Source: Methylorubrum extorquens (lineage in GTDB: Bacteria > Pseudomonadota > Alphaproteobacteria > Rhizobiales > Beijerinckiaceae). From it: 64,000 nucleotides of DNA. The translations under genes and the position numbers were made by a program. Location of the stretch: assembly GCF_024169925.1 (NCBI RefSeq), contig NZ_JALJXF010000001.1, positions 3,726,001 through 3,790,000 of the forward strand, in the 5' to 3' direction. Under the pieces are notes generated by a model that worked only from the letters and a program-made list of their open reading frames with translations, was not told where the DNA came from and made no database searches. Position 1 is the stretch's first letter; each line of letters starts with the position of its first letter. This document shows positions 1 through 11,194 of the stretch, in pieces.

Positions 1-725
1 TGGTTGCCCTCCTCGTAGCCGAGGCTCGTCAGCAGCTCGCGGGTGTCCTTGATCATCTCAGGACTGCCGCACAGCATGAAGCGGTCGTTCTCGATCGACA
101 TCGGCGGCAGGCCGATATCCTCGAACAGCTTGCCCGAGGTCATCAGGTCGGTGATCCGGCCGCGGTTGCGGAACGGCTCGCGGGTGACCGTCGGGTAGTA
201 GATCAGCTGGTTGGCGATCATCTCGCCGAGGAACTCGTGCTTCGGCAGCGTCTCGGTGATGGTCTCGCCGTAGGCCAGTTCCTGCACCTGACGGCAGCCG
301 TGGATCAGCACGACCTTCTCGAAGCGGTCGTAGGTCTCCGGATCCTTGATGATCGACAGGAAGGGGGCGAGCCCCGTGCCGGTGCCGAGCAGGTAGAGGT
401 TCTTGCCGGGCAGCAGGTTGTCGAGCACCAGCGTGCCGGTCGGCTTCTTGCCGATCATGATCGGATCGCCGACCTTGAGGTGCTGGAGCTTCGAGGTGAG
501 CGGACCGTTCGGCACCTTAATTGAGAAGAACTCCAGCTCCTCCTCGTAATTGGCCGAGACCACCGAGTACGCACGCAGCAGCGGCCGACCCTCGACCTCG
601 ATGCCGATCATCGTGAACTCGCCGTTGCGGAAACGGAACGAAGGATCGCGCGTCGTGCGGAAGGAGAAGAGCGTGTCGGTCCAGTGGTGGACGGAGAGGA
701 CGCGCTCCTCGTTGTACTTGCTCAT
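1..725 (-). CDS. fpr: ferredoxin--NADP+ reductase, 3' end cut by window edge
   Basis: The reading frame starts at an ATG (MSKYNEERVLSVHHW...) and runs off the window, so about 241 residues are seen and the C-terminus is missing. The FAD-binding motif RAYSV follows an N-terminal beta-barrel, and the NADP-binding half has GTGTGLAPFLSI and later CGSPEM. These are hallmarks of bacterial Fpr flavoproteins, which move electrons between NADPH and ferredoxin or flavodoxin in the cytoplasm. The upstream neighbour on the same strand ends 168 bp away, so fpr probably has its own promoter. Family assignment is secure; the physiological electron partner is not visible. Confidence 0.93.
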   Translation of the reverse strand, partial: MSKYNEERVLSVHHWTDTLFSFRTTRDPSFRFRNGEFTMIGIEVEGRPLLRAYSVVSANYEEELEFFSIKVPNGPLTSKLQHLKVGDPIMIGKKPTGTLVLDNLLPGKNLYLLGTGTGLAPFLSIIKDPETYDRFEKVVLIHGCRQVQELAYGETITETLPKHEFLGEMIANQLIYYPTVTREPFRNRGRITDLMTSGKLFEDIGLPPMSIENDRFMLCGSPEMIKDTRELLTSLGYEEGN

Positions 726-893
726 CGGCCGCAGGTTTCCCGATTCTGGAAGCGTCGAAACGGGGCTCTTCTCGCAGTCGCAGCATCCGCGTCAAGACGC
801 AGCGCTGCCACAGCGGTTGGAATGTGACTTTGCCTGGAACTGTTCTTGATTCCGGCGCATGCCTGCCCCGGCGGGAGCGCAATCCAGGCAAGC

Positions 894-1826
894 TTACAGC
901 GGCTTCAGCCCTGCTTCGATCTCCGCCCGGCGCGGTTCGAGGAACGGCGGCAGTGCGAGACGCTCGCCAAGTGATTCCATCGTCTCGTCGGTGGCGAAGC
1001 CCGGCCCGTCGGTGGCGATCTCGAACAGGATGCCGTTCGGCTCACGGAAGTACAGGCTGCGGAAGTAGTAGCGGTCCACGGGGCCGCTAGAGGGGACGCG
1101 GCGCTGCTTCAGGCGATCGGCCCAGGCGTCGTAATCGGCATCCGGGATGCGGAAGGCGACGTGGTGGACGGCGCCCGCGCCCTGGCGGGCCGGCGCGCCT
1201 GTCCCCTTGAGAAGCTGGACCTCCGCGGCGGGACCGCCCTCGCCGGTCTCGAACACCGTCACCTCGCCCTCGGGCAGCTCGAAGGTCCGGGCGCGGCGAA
1301 AACCGAGAACCTGCGTCAGCACCGCTTCGGTGCGCTCGGGCTGCGAGACGGTAAGGCGGATCGGCCCTAGCCCCCGGATCTGATGCTCGGCCGGCACCGG
1401 GCTGCCCGCCCAGGGATGCGCTTCTCCCACGCCGCCATCATCTACGAGGCTGAGGCGCTGGCCCTCGCCGTCCTCGAAATCGAGGGTGAGACGCCCGTCC
1501 CGCTCGATCGCCGACCCGTGGTTCACGCCTTGGCGGGCGAGATGCTCGCGCCACCAGTCGAAGCTTCCCGCACCGCCGACGCGCAGCAGCGTGCGCGAGA
1601 TGCTGTCGGTGCCGCGGTGCTCAGCGGGCGCCGGCCAGTCGAAGAAGGTGATGTCGGTGCCGGGCGAGGCGCGGCCGTCGGCGTAGAACAGGTGGTAGGC
1701 CGACACATCGTCCTGATTGACGGTCTTCTTGACCAGCCGGAGCCCCAGCACGCGGGAGTAGAAGGCGAGGTTGTCGGCCGCCTGCGCCGTGATGGCGGTG
1801 ACGTGGTGGAGTCCGGTGAGCTGCAT
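894..1826 (-). CDS. VOC-family ring-cleaving dioxygenase (glyoxalase fold)
   Basis: The 310-residue protein begins [14 protein letters not shown]. It has two vicinal-oxygen-chelate halves, roughly residues 1-140 and 150-300. Likely metal ligands are the early HH pair, the HH of [11 protein letters not shown] and the Glu of [10 protein letters not shown]. This is the LinE/PcpA/MhqO type, known to open (chloro)hydroquinone or catechol rings with Fe(II). An in-frame upstream ATG at 1961 exists, but the family starts at MQLTG and GAGG lies just upstream of it. The gene stands alone between fpr and the terminator of the peptidase operon. The substrate cannot be told from sequence; a detoxification role is inference. 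Confidence 0.85.
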   Translation of the reverse strand: MQLTGLHHVTAITAQAADNLAFYSRVLGLRLVKKTVNQDDVSAYHLFYADGRASPGTDITFFDWPAPAEHRGTDSISRTLLRVGGAGSFDWWREHLARQGVNHGSAIERDGRLTLDFEDGEGQRLSLVDDGGVGEAHPWAGSPVPAEHQIRGLGPIRLTVSQPERTEAVLTQVLGFRRARTFELPEGEVTVFETGEGGPAAEVQLLKGTGAPARQGAGAVHHVAFRIPDADYDAWADRLKQRRVPSSGPVDRYYFRSLYFREPNGILFEIATDGPGFATDETMESLGERLALPPFLEPRRAEIEAGLKPL

Positions 1827-1943
1827 CGCTTGAGGCCTCGCGCGGGAAGCGGTTTCAGCCTTCACCAGATAGGAGGTTCGGGCGCAAGCCCAAGGCGCCG
1901 GCCTCAATGGGGCACCACGCCGCGAACCAAAGCCTTGGGCAGC

Positions 1944-1983
1944 AAACAAAAAGGCCGGCAACGCGCTTACCGCGTGCCGGCCT
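1944..1983 (-). terminator. intrinsic terminator of the ileS-lspA-M16 gene run
   Basis: Read on the minus strand, a perfect 9-bp stem (AGGCCGGCA paired with TGCCGGCCT), extended inward by CGCG pairing with one bulge, is followed at once by TTTTTGTTT. It lies 27 bp after the stop of the last M16 gene. Stem plus U-run is a textbook factor-independent terminator. Confidence 0.85.
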
Positions 1984-2010
1984 CATCAAGCCCGTATCGA
2001 GCAGAAACGC

Positions 2011-3294
2011 TTACAGCCCCGTGGGCCGTCCCGCGGCGACGACCAGCATCTTGCCGTCGCCGAGCGTGCGCGCGCCGGCCCGGCGGATGTCGGCCTGGGT
2101 CACGCTCGCCACGAGGTCGTTCCGACGGGCGATGTAGTCCATGCCGAGCCCCTCGAAGGCGATCTGCACCAGTTGGTTGGCGATCTTGGTGGAGGTGTCG
2201 AAGCCGAGGGCGTAGGAGCCCGTGAGGTAGTCCTTGGCCTTCTGCAACTCCTCGTCGGAGGGGCCTTCGGTGATGAGGCGCTGGATCTCGTCGCCGATCA
2301 CGTCGAGGGCTTCGACCACGCGCTCGTTCTTGGTGGCGGTGTAGCCCCAGGTCATGGCGACCGCGCGATGCGAGGTCAGCGAGGTGCCGACCGAGTAGGC
2401 CAGGCCGCGCTTCTCGCGCACTTCCTGGAACAGGCGCGAGGTGAAGGCGCCGCCGCCCAGGATGTGGTTCAGCACATAGGCCGGGATGAAGTCGGGGTCG
2501 CGCCACGCCACGCCCGGCATGCCGAAGCGGATCACCGATTGCGGCACGTCGAGATCGACGACGATGCGGCGGCCGAGTTCGTTGATCGCGGTCGGCGGAA
2601 TGGATTTGAGCGGGCCTGCCTCGGGCAGAGCGCCGAAGGCGCGGGCGATCATGCCGGTGATCGTCGCCTCGTCGAAGGCACCCACAGCCGCGACCTTCAG
2701 GCTGCCGCGGCCGATCACGGCCCGATGCAGGGCCACGAGGTCGTCGCGAGTGATCGCCGACAGGGTCTCGATGGTGCCCGCCGAGGAGCGGCCGTAGGCG
2801 TGCCCCGGGAAGGCCTCGCGGAAGTAGCGCCGGGAGGCGAGCACGCCGGGATCGTTCTGCTGGTAGCGCAGGCTGGCGATCATCTGCGCCCGCACGCGCT
2901 CGATTGCGGGCTGATCGAAGCGCGGCTCGGCCAGCGACAGGGCCAGCAGGCGGATCGCCTCATCGGCGTGGGTGAGCAGCGTCTTGAGCGACCCGCCGAT
3001 GGAATCGGGGCCGGTGTGGAAGCTCAGCTCGATTGCGCGGGCCGCGAGCGCCTCTTGGAAGGCGTCCGAGTCGAGGTCGCCCGCGCCCTCGTCGAGCAGC
3101 CGCGCCATCATCTGCGCGGTGCCCGCCTTGCCCTCCACGTCCTGCGCAGCGCCGCCCTCGAAGGTGAAGGAGAGCGCGATCATCGGCACCACCGGCGAGG
3201 CGACGTGCCAAGCCTCGATGCCGGGGGCGGCCGCAAGCGGCAGCGCCTGGGTCGGCGACGTCGCGGCGCGGGTGCCGGTCTCGGCGAGATTCAT
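2011..3294 (-). CDS. M16-family peptidase-like protein, non-catalytic partner
   Basis: The 427-residue protein has the M16 (pitrilysin/insulinase) fold, with the typical FTSRLFQEVREKRGLAYSVG segment in the C-terminal half that binds substrate. The zinc motif HxxEH is absent: where the neighbour has AHFLEH, this protein reads AQMMAR (about residues 60-65). It is therefore probably the inactive subunit of a heterodimer with the product of the gene 70 bp upstream, as in other bacterial M16 pairs and mitochondrial processing peptidase. The start at MNLAETG is set by AAGGAA upstream; an earlier in-frame start at 3336 lacks one. It is the last gene before the terminator at 1983-1944. Confidence 0.9.
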   Translation of the reverse strand: MNLAETGTRAATSPTQALPLAAAPGIEAWHVASPVVPMIALSFTFEGGAAQDVEGKAGTAQMMARLLDEGAGDLDSDAFQEALAARAIELSFHTGPDSIGGSLKTLLTHADEAIRLLALSLAEPRFDQPAIERVRAQMIASLRYQQNDPGVLASRRYFREAFPGHAYGRSSAGTIETLSAITRDDLVALHRAVIGRGSLKVAAVGAFDEATITGMIARAFGALPEAGPLKSIPPTAINELGRRIVVDLDVPQSVIRFGMPGVAWRDPDFIPAYVLNHILGGGAFTSRLFQEVREKRGLAYSVGTSLTSHRAVAMTWGYTATKNERVVEALDVIGDEIQRLITEGPSDEELQKAKDYLTGSYALGFDTSTKIANQLVQIAFEGLGMDYIARRNDLVASVTQADIRRAGARTLGDGKMLVVAAGRPTGL

Positions 3295-3364
3295 CGGAAG
3301 TTCCTTAAAGCGTCTTTTCGCAAACGGCGCCGCCAAAGTGGGCAGCGCGAAGAATCAGGTGGTC

Positions 3365-4747
3365 TCAGGCGATCGTCACGTCCGTGTCGCGCGCCTTGGT
3401 GAGGTAGCCGGTCACCGAGCGGGCGGGCACGAGGTAGCGGGCGGCGACCGCGACGAGCCGGTCATGGGTGACCGCATCGATCTCGACCGGCCAGCGGCGC
3501 ACCTCCTCGACGGTCTCGCCGATGGCAAGCGCCGAGCCGTAGATGCGCGCGAGCGAACTCTGCGAATCGGAGGAATAGACCGTCTCGGCCACGAGCCGGA
3601 TCTTGGCCCGCTCGATCGCCTCGGCGCCGAGCGCCTCGGGGACGCGGCGCAGCACGCGATCGATATGCTCTTCGAGCGCCTCCAGGGTCACGCCCTCGGC
3701 CGGCACGGCGTAGACGGCAAAGCGCGTGTCATCCATGGCCGAGCCCATGTACCAAGCCCCGGCATTCACCGCGACGCCCATCTCCAGCACCAGCTTGCGG
3801 TAGAGGAACGAGGTCGCGCCGCCGCCGATGACCTCGGCGAGCAGTTCGAGCGCGTAGCCCTCGCCGTCGCGGGCGGTCATGCAGGAGGGGGTGAGGTAGA
3901 GGCGCTGCAGGGTCGGCTGCTCGACCTTCGGGTCGGCCACCGCGATCCGGCGCATCGCCCGCGGCTCCGGCTCGCGCGGGCGCAGCCGCTGGGGCCGCGC
4001 GCCCTGCGGCGTCACACGGCCGTAGGTGTCCTCGGCCAGACGCCGCACCTCGTCCGGCGTCACGTCGCCGGCCACCACGAGGATCGCGTTCTCGGGGGTG
4101 TAGAAGCGCTTGTAGTAGTCGATGGCGTGGCTGCGGTTCAGCTCCTCGATCTCGTGCATCCAGCCGATGATCGGGATGCCGTAGGGATGGTGCACGAACA
4201 GCGAGGCGGCCATCGCCTCGGAGAGCTGCGCCGAGGGATCGGTCTCGACCCGCATCCGGCGCTCTTCCAGCACCACGTCGCGCTCCGGCGCCACCACGGC
4301 GTCGTCGAGGACGAGGCCGCTCATCCGGTCGGCCTCGAAGGCCATCATCGTCGAGAGGTGATCGCGGGCGACGCGCTGGAAATAGGCGGTGTAGTCGTAG
4401 CTGGTGAAGGCGTTCTCCTGACCGCCGAGCGACGAGACCGCCTTCGAGAAGGCGCCCGCCGGATGCGCTTCGGTGCCCTTGAACATCAGGTGTTCGAGGA
4501 AGTGGGCGATGCCAGACTGGCCGATCGGATCATCGGCGGAGCCGTTGCGGTACCAGACCATGTGCGTGGCGACCGGCGCCCGGTGATCGGGCACCACCAC
4601 CACGTCGAGCCCGTTGTCGAGCACGAAGGCGGAAACCTCCGGGCCGCCGGCCTCGGAGCGCCCGAACGGGGCGGCGTCCACGCGGCCGGCGTGATTCAGG
4701 CCTCGCTGCGGTCCTACGGGCGCGATGGCCTTCCGGTAGAGGTGCAT
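3365..4747 (-). CDS. M16-family zinc metallopeptidase, catalytic subunit
   Basis: The 460-residue protein carries the inverted zinc motif HFLEH at residues 82-86 and the downstream acidic ligand region ERDVVLEERRMRVE. This makes it an active M16 peptidase (processing-peptidase beta/PqqL type). The start MHLYRK is chosen because AAGGAAAG sits 5 bp upstream; the frame is open further but without a ribosome site. No signal peptide is evident, so a cytoplasmic or inner-membrane-associated site is likely. It is followed 70 bp later by a homologue lacking the zinc motif, suggesting a two-subunit enzyme. The natural substrate is unknown. Confidence 0.93.
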   Translation of the reverse strand: MHLYRKAIAPVGPQRGLNHAGRVDAAPFGRSEAGGPEVSAFVLDNGLDVVVVPDHRAPVATHMVWYRNGSADDPIGQSGIAHFLEHLMFKGTEAHPAGAFSKAVSSLGGQENAFTSYDYTAYFQRVARDHLSTMMAFEADRMSGLVLDDAVVAPERDVVLEERRMRVETDPSAQLSEAMAASLFVHHPYGIPIIGWMHEIEELNRSHAIDYYKRFYTPENAILVVAGDVTPDEVRRLAEDTYGRVTPQGARPQRLRPREPEPRAMRRIAVADPKVEQPTLQRLYLTPSCMTARDGEGYALELLAEVIGGGATSFLYRKLVLEMGVAVNAGAWYMGSAMDDTRFAVYAVPAEGVTLEALEEHIDRVLRRVPEALGAEAIERAKIRLVAETVYSSDSQSSLARIYGSALAIGETVEEVRRWPVEIDAVTHDRLVAVAARYLVPARSVTGYLTKARDTDVTIA

Positions 4748-4938
4748 CCCACTTTCCTTATGCGGGGGCTCTTCCGCCCTCCGCGCTTTCCGTCCCACGA
4801 ATCCCGGCATTGTCCCGAGATCGGTTGCCGGTGGCAAATCCCATACCGCGCGGCGTGTCCGCGCGGTGACGGTCCGCCCGAGTGCTTCGCGCCTTCGCCG
4901 GCCCGCCGTAAGCGGCGCAACCGGGCGAAGGTCCGCTC

Positions 4939-5631
4939 TCAGCGCCCGGACGAGTTTCTCATATAGGCACGCGGGTCGGCCTCTTCACGGTCGCTGATCG
5001 GACCGCCGACCGGGCCGCCCTGCGGCTTGGCGACCTTGATCGGCGCCTTGCGGTAGCCGTTGGGCGGATCGGTCAGCGTATCGCGGTCGGGCTCGACCAG
5101 CGACGGCTCGGTCTTGTCCGGCGTGCCCTTGAGCAGTTCGAACGGGTTGAGCCAGGTCGAATCGCGGGTATCGCCCTGGCCGGGTGCGTTCGCCGGCCCG
5201 GTGAGCGCGCCGGCGCCCGCGCGGCGGCCGGCATCCATTTCGTAGACCGAGAGCGTCTCGTTGTTGTCGTTCATGCGCCCTTGCGCACCGCGCACGATCG
5301 GCTTCTTCGCCTCGATGGCGGCGCGCTCGCGCTGGACCACCTCCGGATCCTTCGGCCAGGCCGGATCGGCCTGACGGGCGCGGGGCGCGGGCAGGCCGGC
5401 GGTCAGATCCTCCCGGCCGCCGAGCTTGGGCGGCATGGCCAGCGGCGCGCGCTCGCGATAGGTGATGGCGGGGCGGTCCGGCTCGATCAGGCCGAGATTG
5501 CTCAGCGTGTCGCGCATGAACTCACCCTCGGCGTGGGCTGCGCCGACGGAAAGGCCGGGCAGCAGGGCTGCACCCAAGGCCAGAGGGCGGATCGATCCGA
5601 AAGCCCGCGAGACGCTGCGCCGCCCGTTCAT
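4939..5631 (-). CDS. secreted protein resembling DUF3035 family
   Basis: The 230-residue protein has a signal peptide ending near VGAAHAEGE and a low-complexity, proline- and charge-rich mature part. The stretch PDRPAITYRERAPLAMPPKLGG resembles the core of DUF3035 proteins, which in alphaproteobacteria often sit between lspA and an M16 peptidase gene, exactly the context here. GGGGAA precedes the ATG. No enzymatic motif is visible. A cell-envelope role linked to its neighbours is inference. The gaps on either side (166 bp to lspA, 191 bp to the peptidase) leave room for internal promoters. Confidence 0.7.
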   Translation of the reverse strand: MNGRRSVSRAFGSIRPLALGAALLPGLSVGAAHAEGEFMRDTLSNLGLIEPDRPAITYRERAPLAMPPKLGGREDLTAGLPAPRARQADPAWPKDPEVVQRERAAIEAKKPIVRGAQGRMNDNNETLSVYEMDAGRRAGAGALTGPANAPGQGDTRDSTWLNPFELLKGTPDKTEPSLVEPDRDTLTDPPNGYRKAPIKVAKPQGGPVGGPISDREEADPRAYMRNSSGR

Positions 5632-5797
5632 GCGATGTTCCCCAAGGTTTCAAGGATCGGCTCCGCCCGCTTTTCATCCGGGGCAGTCAGCCGAACTGCG
5701 ATTCAACGTGAATCGCGGACCGAGACCTTCGTGAACGAGGTGAGCCGGGTTTCGGGCGAAGGTATGGCGCCTTGACGCGGGCGGGATGAGCTTCGTT

Positions 5798-6313
5798 TCA
5801 AGCCTGGGGACGGCCGCCGTTCCCGGCGACGTCCGTGGCCGGCGCGCGCTGGGCCGGCCGCAGGCTGTCGAGGATCAGGCAGATGACGCCCGCGACGATG
5901 GCCGCATCCGCCACGTTGAACACGTACCAGGACCAGCCGCCCGCGTGCAGGTGAACGAAGTCGAACACCGCCCCGTAGGCCGCCCGGTCGATGGCGTTGC
6001 CCAGCGCGCCGCCGACGATGAGGCCGAGCGCCACCGCAAGCAGCCGCGAGCCGGCCCGGCGCATCCACACCGACAGGCCGATGGCGGCGGCAAGCGAGAT
6101 CGCCACCAGCAGCCAGCGCCCGAGACCGCCCTCCTGCTGGAACAGGCCGTAGGAGACTCCCCGATTCCAGACCACGACGAAATCCGCGAACGGCGCCAGC
6201 CGCCAGGGCTGCGTCATCACGAGGTCGGTGCCGAAATAGAGCCAGAGCTTGGAGGCCTGATCGAGCACCAGCGTGGCCAGCAAAGCGATCAGGCCGGCGC
6301 GAAAGGGGGTCAC
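5798..6313 (-). CDS. lspA: lipoprotein signal peptidase (SPase II)
   Basis: This integral membrane aspartyl protease removes signal peptides from lipid-modified prolipoproteins. The 171-residue product has four hydrophobic segments and the family motifs [28 protein letters not shown] and VFDFVH, with catalytic aspartates in GNAIDR and NVADAAI. A GTG start is chosen because its GTGA overlaps the ileS stop by 4 bp; the longer upstream frame would lie inside ileS. The ileS-lspA order is widely conserved, and the overlap predicts translational coupling. Confidence 0.96.
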   Translation of the reverse strand: MTPFRAGLIALLATLVLDQASKLWLYFGTDLVMTQPWRLAPFADFVVVWNRGVSYGLFQQEGGLGRWLLVAISLAAAIGLSVWMRRAGSRLLAVALGLIVGGALGNAIDRAAYGAVFDFVHLHAGGWSWYVFNVADAAIVAGVICLILDSLRPAQRAPATDVAGNGGRPQA

Positions 6314-9285
6314 GCCGCCTCCGGATGGACGGCGTCCCACTCCCGCAGGGCCCGCGCGTCGCGGGGCGTCACGTCGGGATAAGCAGGATCGCTGCCGACC
6401 TCGGGTGTCACACGCCAGGAACGGGCGCATTTGATGCCCTCGGCCCGCTCGGGCACCACGGCCACGCCCTTCACCTCGTCGAGGCGGAACGCGTCGGCCG
6501 GGCCCTCACCGGCGCGAACCGTGATCGCCGAGGTGATGCAGGTGTCGGCGAAGTCCACGCCGTCGAGCGCGGCCAGAAGATCGGAATCCGACACGTAGAC
6601 GGTCGGTGCGGCTTCCAGGCTGGCGCCGATGCGCTTGGCCGCGCGCTCGATCTCGAGCGCGCCGGTGACGACGCGGCGGACCTTGCGGATCTTCTGCCAG
6701 CGGGCGGCGAGGCCGTCGTCGCGCCATTCGGCGGGCGTCTCCGGCAGGGTCTGGAGATGCACCGAGCTGTCCTGCGACGGGTAGCGGTCGAGCCACGCTT
6801 CCTCGGCCGTGAAAGCGAGGACAGGCGCGAGCCAGATCACGACCCGGCGGAACGCCTCGTCGATGACCTGAAGTGCGGCCCGGCGGGTCACTGAGGAGAT
6901 CGGATCGCAGTAGAGCGCGTCCTTGCGCACGTCGAAGTAGAAGGCCGAGAGGTCGCCGGTCATGAAGCCGTTGAGCAGCGCGACGATCCGCTTGGTGTCG
7001 AAGGCCGCGTAAGCGTCGCGGATCTCGCCGTCGAGTTGGGCGAGGCGATGCAGGATGAAGCGCTCCAGCTCCGGCATCTCGGTGAAGGGCACGTCGTCGC
7101 CGGGAACCCGGTGGGCGAGCGAGCCGAGCATCCAGCGCAGAGAGTTGCGCAGCTTGCGGTAGGTCTCGGCGAAGGTCTTCACGATCTCCGGACCGATGCG
7201 CAGGTCGTCGGAATAATCGGCCGCGGCGACCCAGAGGCGGAGGATGTCGGCGCCCGATTCCTTGATGACGTTCTGCGGCGCGACGACGTTGCCGCGCGAC
7301 TTCGACATCTTCTCGCCCTTGGCATCGAGGACGAAGCCGTGGGTGAGCACCACGTCGTAGGGGGCGTGGCCGCGCGTGCCGCAGGATTCGAGCAGCGAGG
7401 ACTGGAACCAGCCACGATGCTGGTCGGAGCCTTCGAGATACATCACCGTATCCGGCCCGCCATCGACGGCGCGGCGGATGCCGGCAAGGCCGGGGAAGGC
7501 TTGTGCGTCGTCCAGCACGAAGGCGTGGGTCGAGCCGGAATCGAACCACACGTCGAGGACGTCGGTCACCTTCTCGTAGTTCGCCGGATCGTAACCGGGC
7601 GCCAGGAAGCGCTCGGTGGCGCCCTCCGCGAACCACGCATCCGCGCCTTCCGCCGCAAAGGCTTCGGCGACGCGGGCGTTCACCGCAGCGTCGCGCAGCA
7701 CCGCCCCGGTCTCGCGCTCGACGAAGACGGTGATCGGCACACCCCAAGCGCGCTGGCGCGAGACCACCCAATCCGGCCGGCCGGCGACCATGCCGTTGAT
7801 GCGGTTCTTGCCCTGCGGCGGAACCCACTGCGTCTGCTCGATGGCGTGGAGCGCCGTCTCGCGGAGCGTGCGGTTGCCGAGCGCATCCACCGGCCGGTCC
7901 ATGGCGATGAACCATTGCGGCGTGTTGCGGAACAGGACCGGCTTCTTCGAGCGCCAGGAATGCGGGTACTGGTGGCGCAGGACCCCGCGGGCGACCAGCG
8001 CGCCGACCTCGGTGAGCGCGGCGATGAGCGCCTTGTTCGCGTCGCCCTTCTCACCCTTGGCGGTGAAGACGAAGCGGCCGGTGAAGCCCGGCGCCTCCGC
8101 GGTCAGCCGGCCGTCGGCATCGACGGTGTAGGGGATGCGGGTGTCGATGCCGGCTTCCGTGAGGCGGCGGCCATTGGCCATCCAGACCTCGAAATCCTCG
8201 CGACCGTGGCTCGGCGCCGTGTGGACGAAACCGGTGCCGGCCTCGTCGGTGACGTGCTCGCCCTCCAGCATCGGCACCGGAAAGCCGTAGCCGGGATCGA
8301 AGGTGCCAAGCGGATGCGACAGGATGAGCCCGGCGAGATTCGCCGCCGGCACATCGGCCACGCGCTCGTAGGCCTCGACGCGAGCGGCCTTGAACACGCC
8401 TTCGGCCAGCGCGTCGGCGAGCAGGTAGCTTTCGCCGACCTTGGCCCAGTTGTCGTCCGCCGCTTCCGTGACGCGGTAGAGCCCGTAGGCGACGCGTTTC
8501 GAGTAGGCGACGGCGCGGTTGGCCGGCAGCGTCCAGGGCGTGGTCGTCCAGATCACGACACGTGCGCCAGTCAGTTCCGCCGGAGCGCCCTCGCGGATCG
8601 GGAACGCCACGAACACCGTGTCGCTGACATGCTCCTCGTACTCGACCTCGGCCTCGGCGAGCGCGGTCTTCTCCACCACCGACCACATCACCGGCTTCGA
8701 GCCGCGATAGAGCTGGCCGGAGGCGGCGAACTTCATCAGCTCCGCGGCGATGCGCGCCTCGGCCGGATAAGCCATGGTCGAGTAGGGACGATCCCAGTCG
8801 CCGGTGACGCCGAGCCGCTTGAACTCGTCTCTCTGTGTGTTCAGCCAGTCCGCCGCAAAAGCCCGGCATTGCTGGCGGAATTCCAGCACCGGCACCTCGT
8901 CCTTGTTCTTGCCCTTGGCGCGATACTGCTCCTCGATCTTCCACTCGATCGGCAGGCCGTGGCAGTCCCAGCCCGGCACGTAATCCGCGTCGCGGCCGAG
9001 CGCGCCCTGCGAGCGGACGATGACGTCCTTCAGGATCTTGTTGAGCGCGTGCCCGATATGGATGTTGCCGTTGGCGTAGGGCGGGCCATCATGCAGCACG
9101 AAGCGCGGACGGCCCTTCGCGGCGGCGCGGATCTTTTCGTAGAGGCCGATATCCTTCCAGCGCTCGAGCAGGAGCGGCTCGCGGGTCGGCAGCCCCGCGC
9201 GCATCGGAAAATCGGTCTTCGGCAGGAACAGGGTCCGCGAATAATCGCGGGCAGCCACGGGGGCGGCGTCGGTCTGGTCGCTCAT
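6310..9285 (-). CDS. ileS: isoleucine--tRNA ligase
   Basis: This class I aminoacyl-tRNA synthetase charges tRNA-Ile and edits mischarged valine. The 991-residue protein has HIGH at residues 76-79, KMSKS near residue 657, a CP1 editing domain with [13 protein letters not shown], and the anticodon-binding C-terminal part. The C-terminus reads KCARSW rather than a four-cysteine zinc site, as seen in many alphaproteobacterial enzymes. It begins [31 protein letters not shown]. It leads the minus-strand run ileS-lspA and shares a 4-bp overlap with lspA. Confidence 0.98.
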   Translation of the reverse strand: MSDQTDAAPVAARDYSRTLFLPKTDFPMRAGLPTREPLLLERWKDIGLYEKIRAAAKGRPRFVLHDGPPYANGNIHIGHALNKILKDVIVRSQGALGRDADYVPGWDCHGLPIEWKIEEQYRAKGKNKDEVPVLEFRQQCRAFAADWLNTQRDEFKRLGVTGDWDRPYSTMAYPAEARIAAELMKFAASGQLYRGSKPVMWSVVEKTALAEAEVEYEEHVSDTVFVAFPIREGAPAELTGARVVIWTTTPWTLPANRAVAYSKRVAYGLYRVTEAADDNWAKVGESYLLADALAEGVFKAARVEAYERVADVPAANLAGLILSHPLGTFDPGYGFPVPMLEGEHVTDEAGTGFVHTAPSHGREDFEVWMANGRRLTEAGIDTRIPYTVDADGRLTAEAPGFTGRFVFTAKGEKGDANKALIAALTEVGALVARGVLRHQYPHSWRSKKPVLFRNTPQWFIAMDRPVDALGNRTLRETALHAIEQTQWVPPQGKNRINGMVAGRPDWVVSRQRAWGVPITVFVERETGAVLRDAAVNARVAEAFAAEGADAWFAEGATERFLAPGYDPANYEKVTDVLDVWFDSGSTHAFVLDDAQAFPGLAGIRRAVDGGPDTVMYLEGSDQHRGWFQSSLLESCGTRGHAPYDVVLTHGFVLDAKGEKMSKSRGNVVAPQNVIKESGADILRLWVAAADYSDDLRIGPEIVKTFAETYRKLRNSLRWMLGSLAHRVPGDDVPFTEMPELERFILHRLAQLDGEIRDAYAAFDTKRIVALLNGFMTGDLSAFYFDVRKDALYCDPISSVTRRAALQVIDEAFRRVVIWLAPVLAFTAEEAWLDRYPSQDSSVHLQTLPETPAEWRDDGLAARWQKIRKVRRVVTGALEIERAAKRIGASLEAAPTVYVSDSDLLAALDGVDFADTCITSAITVRAGEGPADAFRLDEVKGVAVVPERAEGIKCARSWRVTPEVGSDPAYPDVTPRDARALREWDAVHPEAA

Positions 9286-9789
9286 GGCAGGGTTCGGCAG
9301 GGCTCTCGTCGCGGGGACGGTCGAAGAAAAACGGGCGGAAGCGCTTCACCCGGCATCCGGCGCGGCCGCTGAACGCGGCGCCTACGCGGAGGCCGGGCCC
9401 GTAATTCGCGGCGGAACGAGGATGAGGCCGAACATGGAGCGCTTCTAGAGCGCCCGCCCGCCAAGGGGAAGCCGCTTCGTCGCGGGGACGGAGGACAACG
9501 CCGAGGACTAGTCCCGACGCAGTGGACAGCGGAGGAAGGACGGCTTGCACCGGCCCCGCTTCCTTGCCATCAGCCCGGCCCGAAGGTCGCCCCGGCAACC
9601 GTGACGCGATGCCCGGGCAAGACATGCGGGCGAGACATGCGGCCAAGATGCCCGGCCAAGTCGAAAGACTCATTAGTTACAAACGCCGCGCCGACTACCG
9701 GGGTGCGATTGAGCACCGCGATCAAACGGAATAGCGTCCGCCCAAAGCCGCCCGGGCGAGGCCGCGCAACACGGTATCGGTGAGGAAAC
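9286..9789. other. intergenic region between divergent ileS and dctA
   Basis: These 504 bp hold no convincing gene; open frames here are antisense or overlap extensions. The region must contain the promoters of both divergent genes. The only clear structure is the 13-bp tandem repeat at 9608-9659. I looked for a sigma-54 element (TGGCAC-N5-TTGC), which drives dctA in some rhizobia, and did not find one. Confidence 0.6.
9608..9659. repeat. four 13-bp tandem repeats upstream of dctA
   Basis: Four adjacent units of exactly 13 bp read GATGCCCGGGCAA, GACATGCGGGCGA, GACATGCGGCCAA and GATGCCCGGCCAA. Units differ at up to four positions and none is interrupted. The array ends 130 bp before the dctA start codon, a position where activator or repressor sites would be expected. 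A regulatory role is inference; a neutral slippage product is possible. Confidence 0.65.
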
Positions 9790-11187
<1,398 letters not shown>

Positions 11188-11194
11188 GCCCGCC

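Noticed and set aside
7036..9372. A 778-codon open frame on the plus strand opposite ileS
   Set aside because: It is wholly antisense to ileS and made of the His/Arg/Gly/Ala-rich composition seen when GC-rich genes are read backwards; no domain is visible.
9286..9789. Sigma-54 promoter for dctA
   Set aside because: I searched for TGGCAC-N5-TTGC-like sequence in the gap and found no acceptable match.
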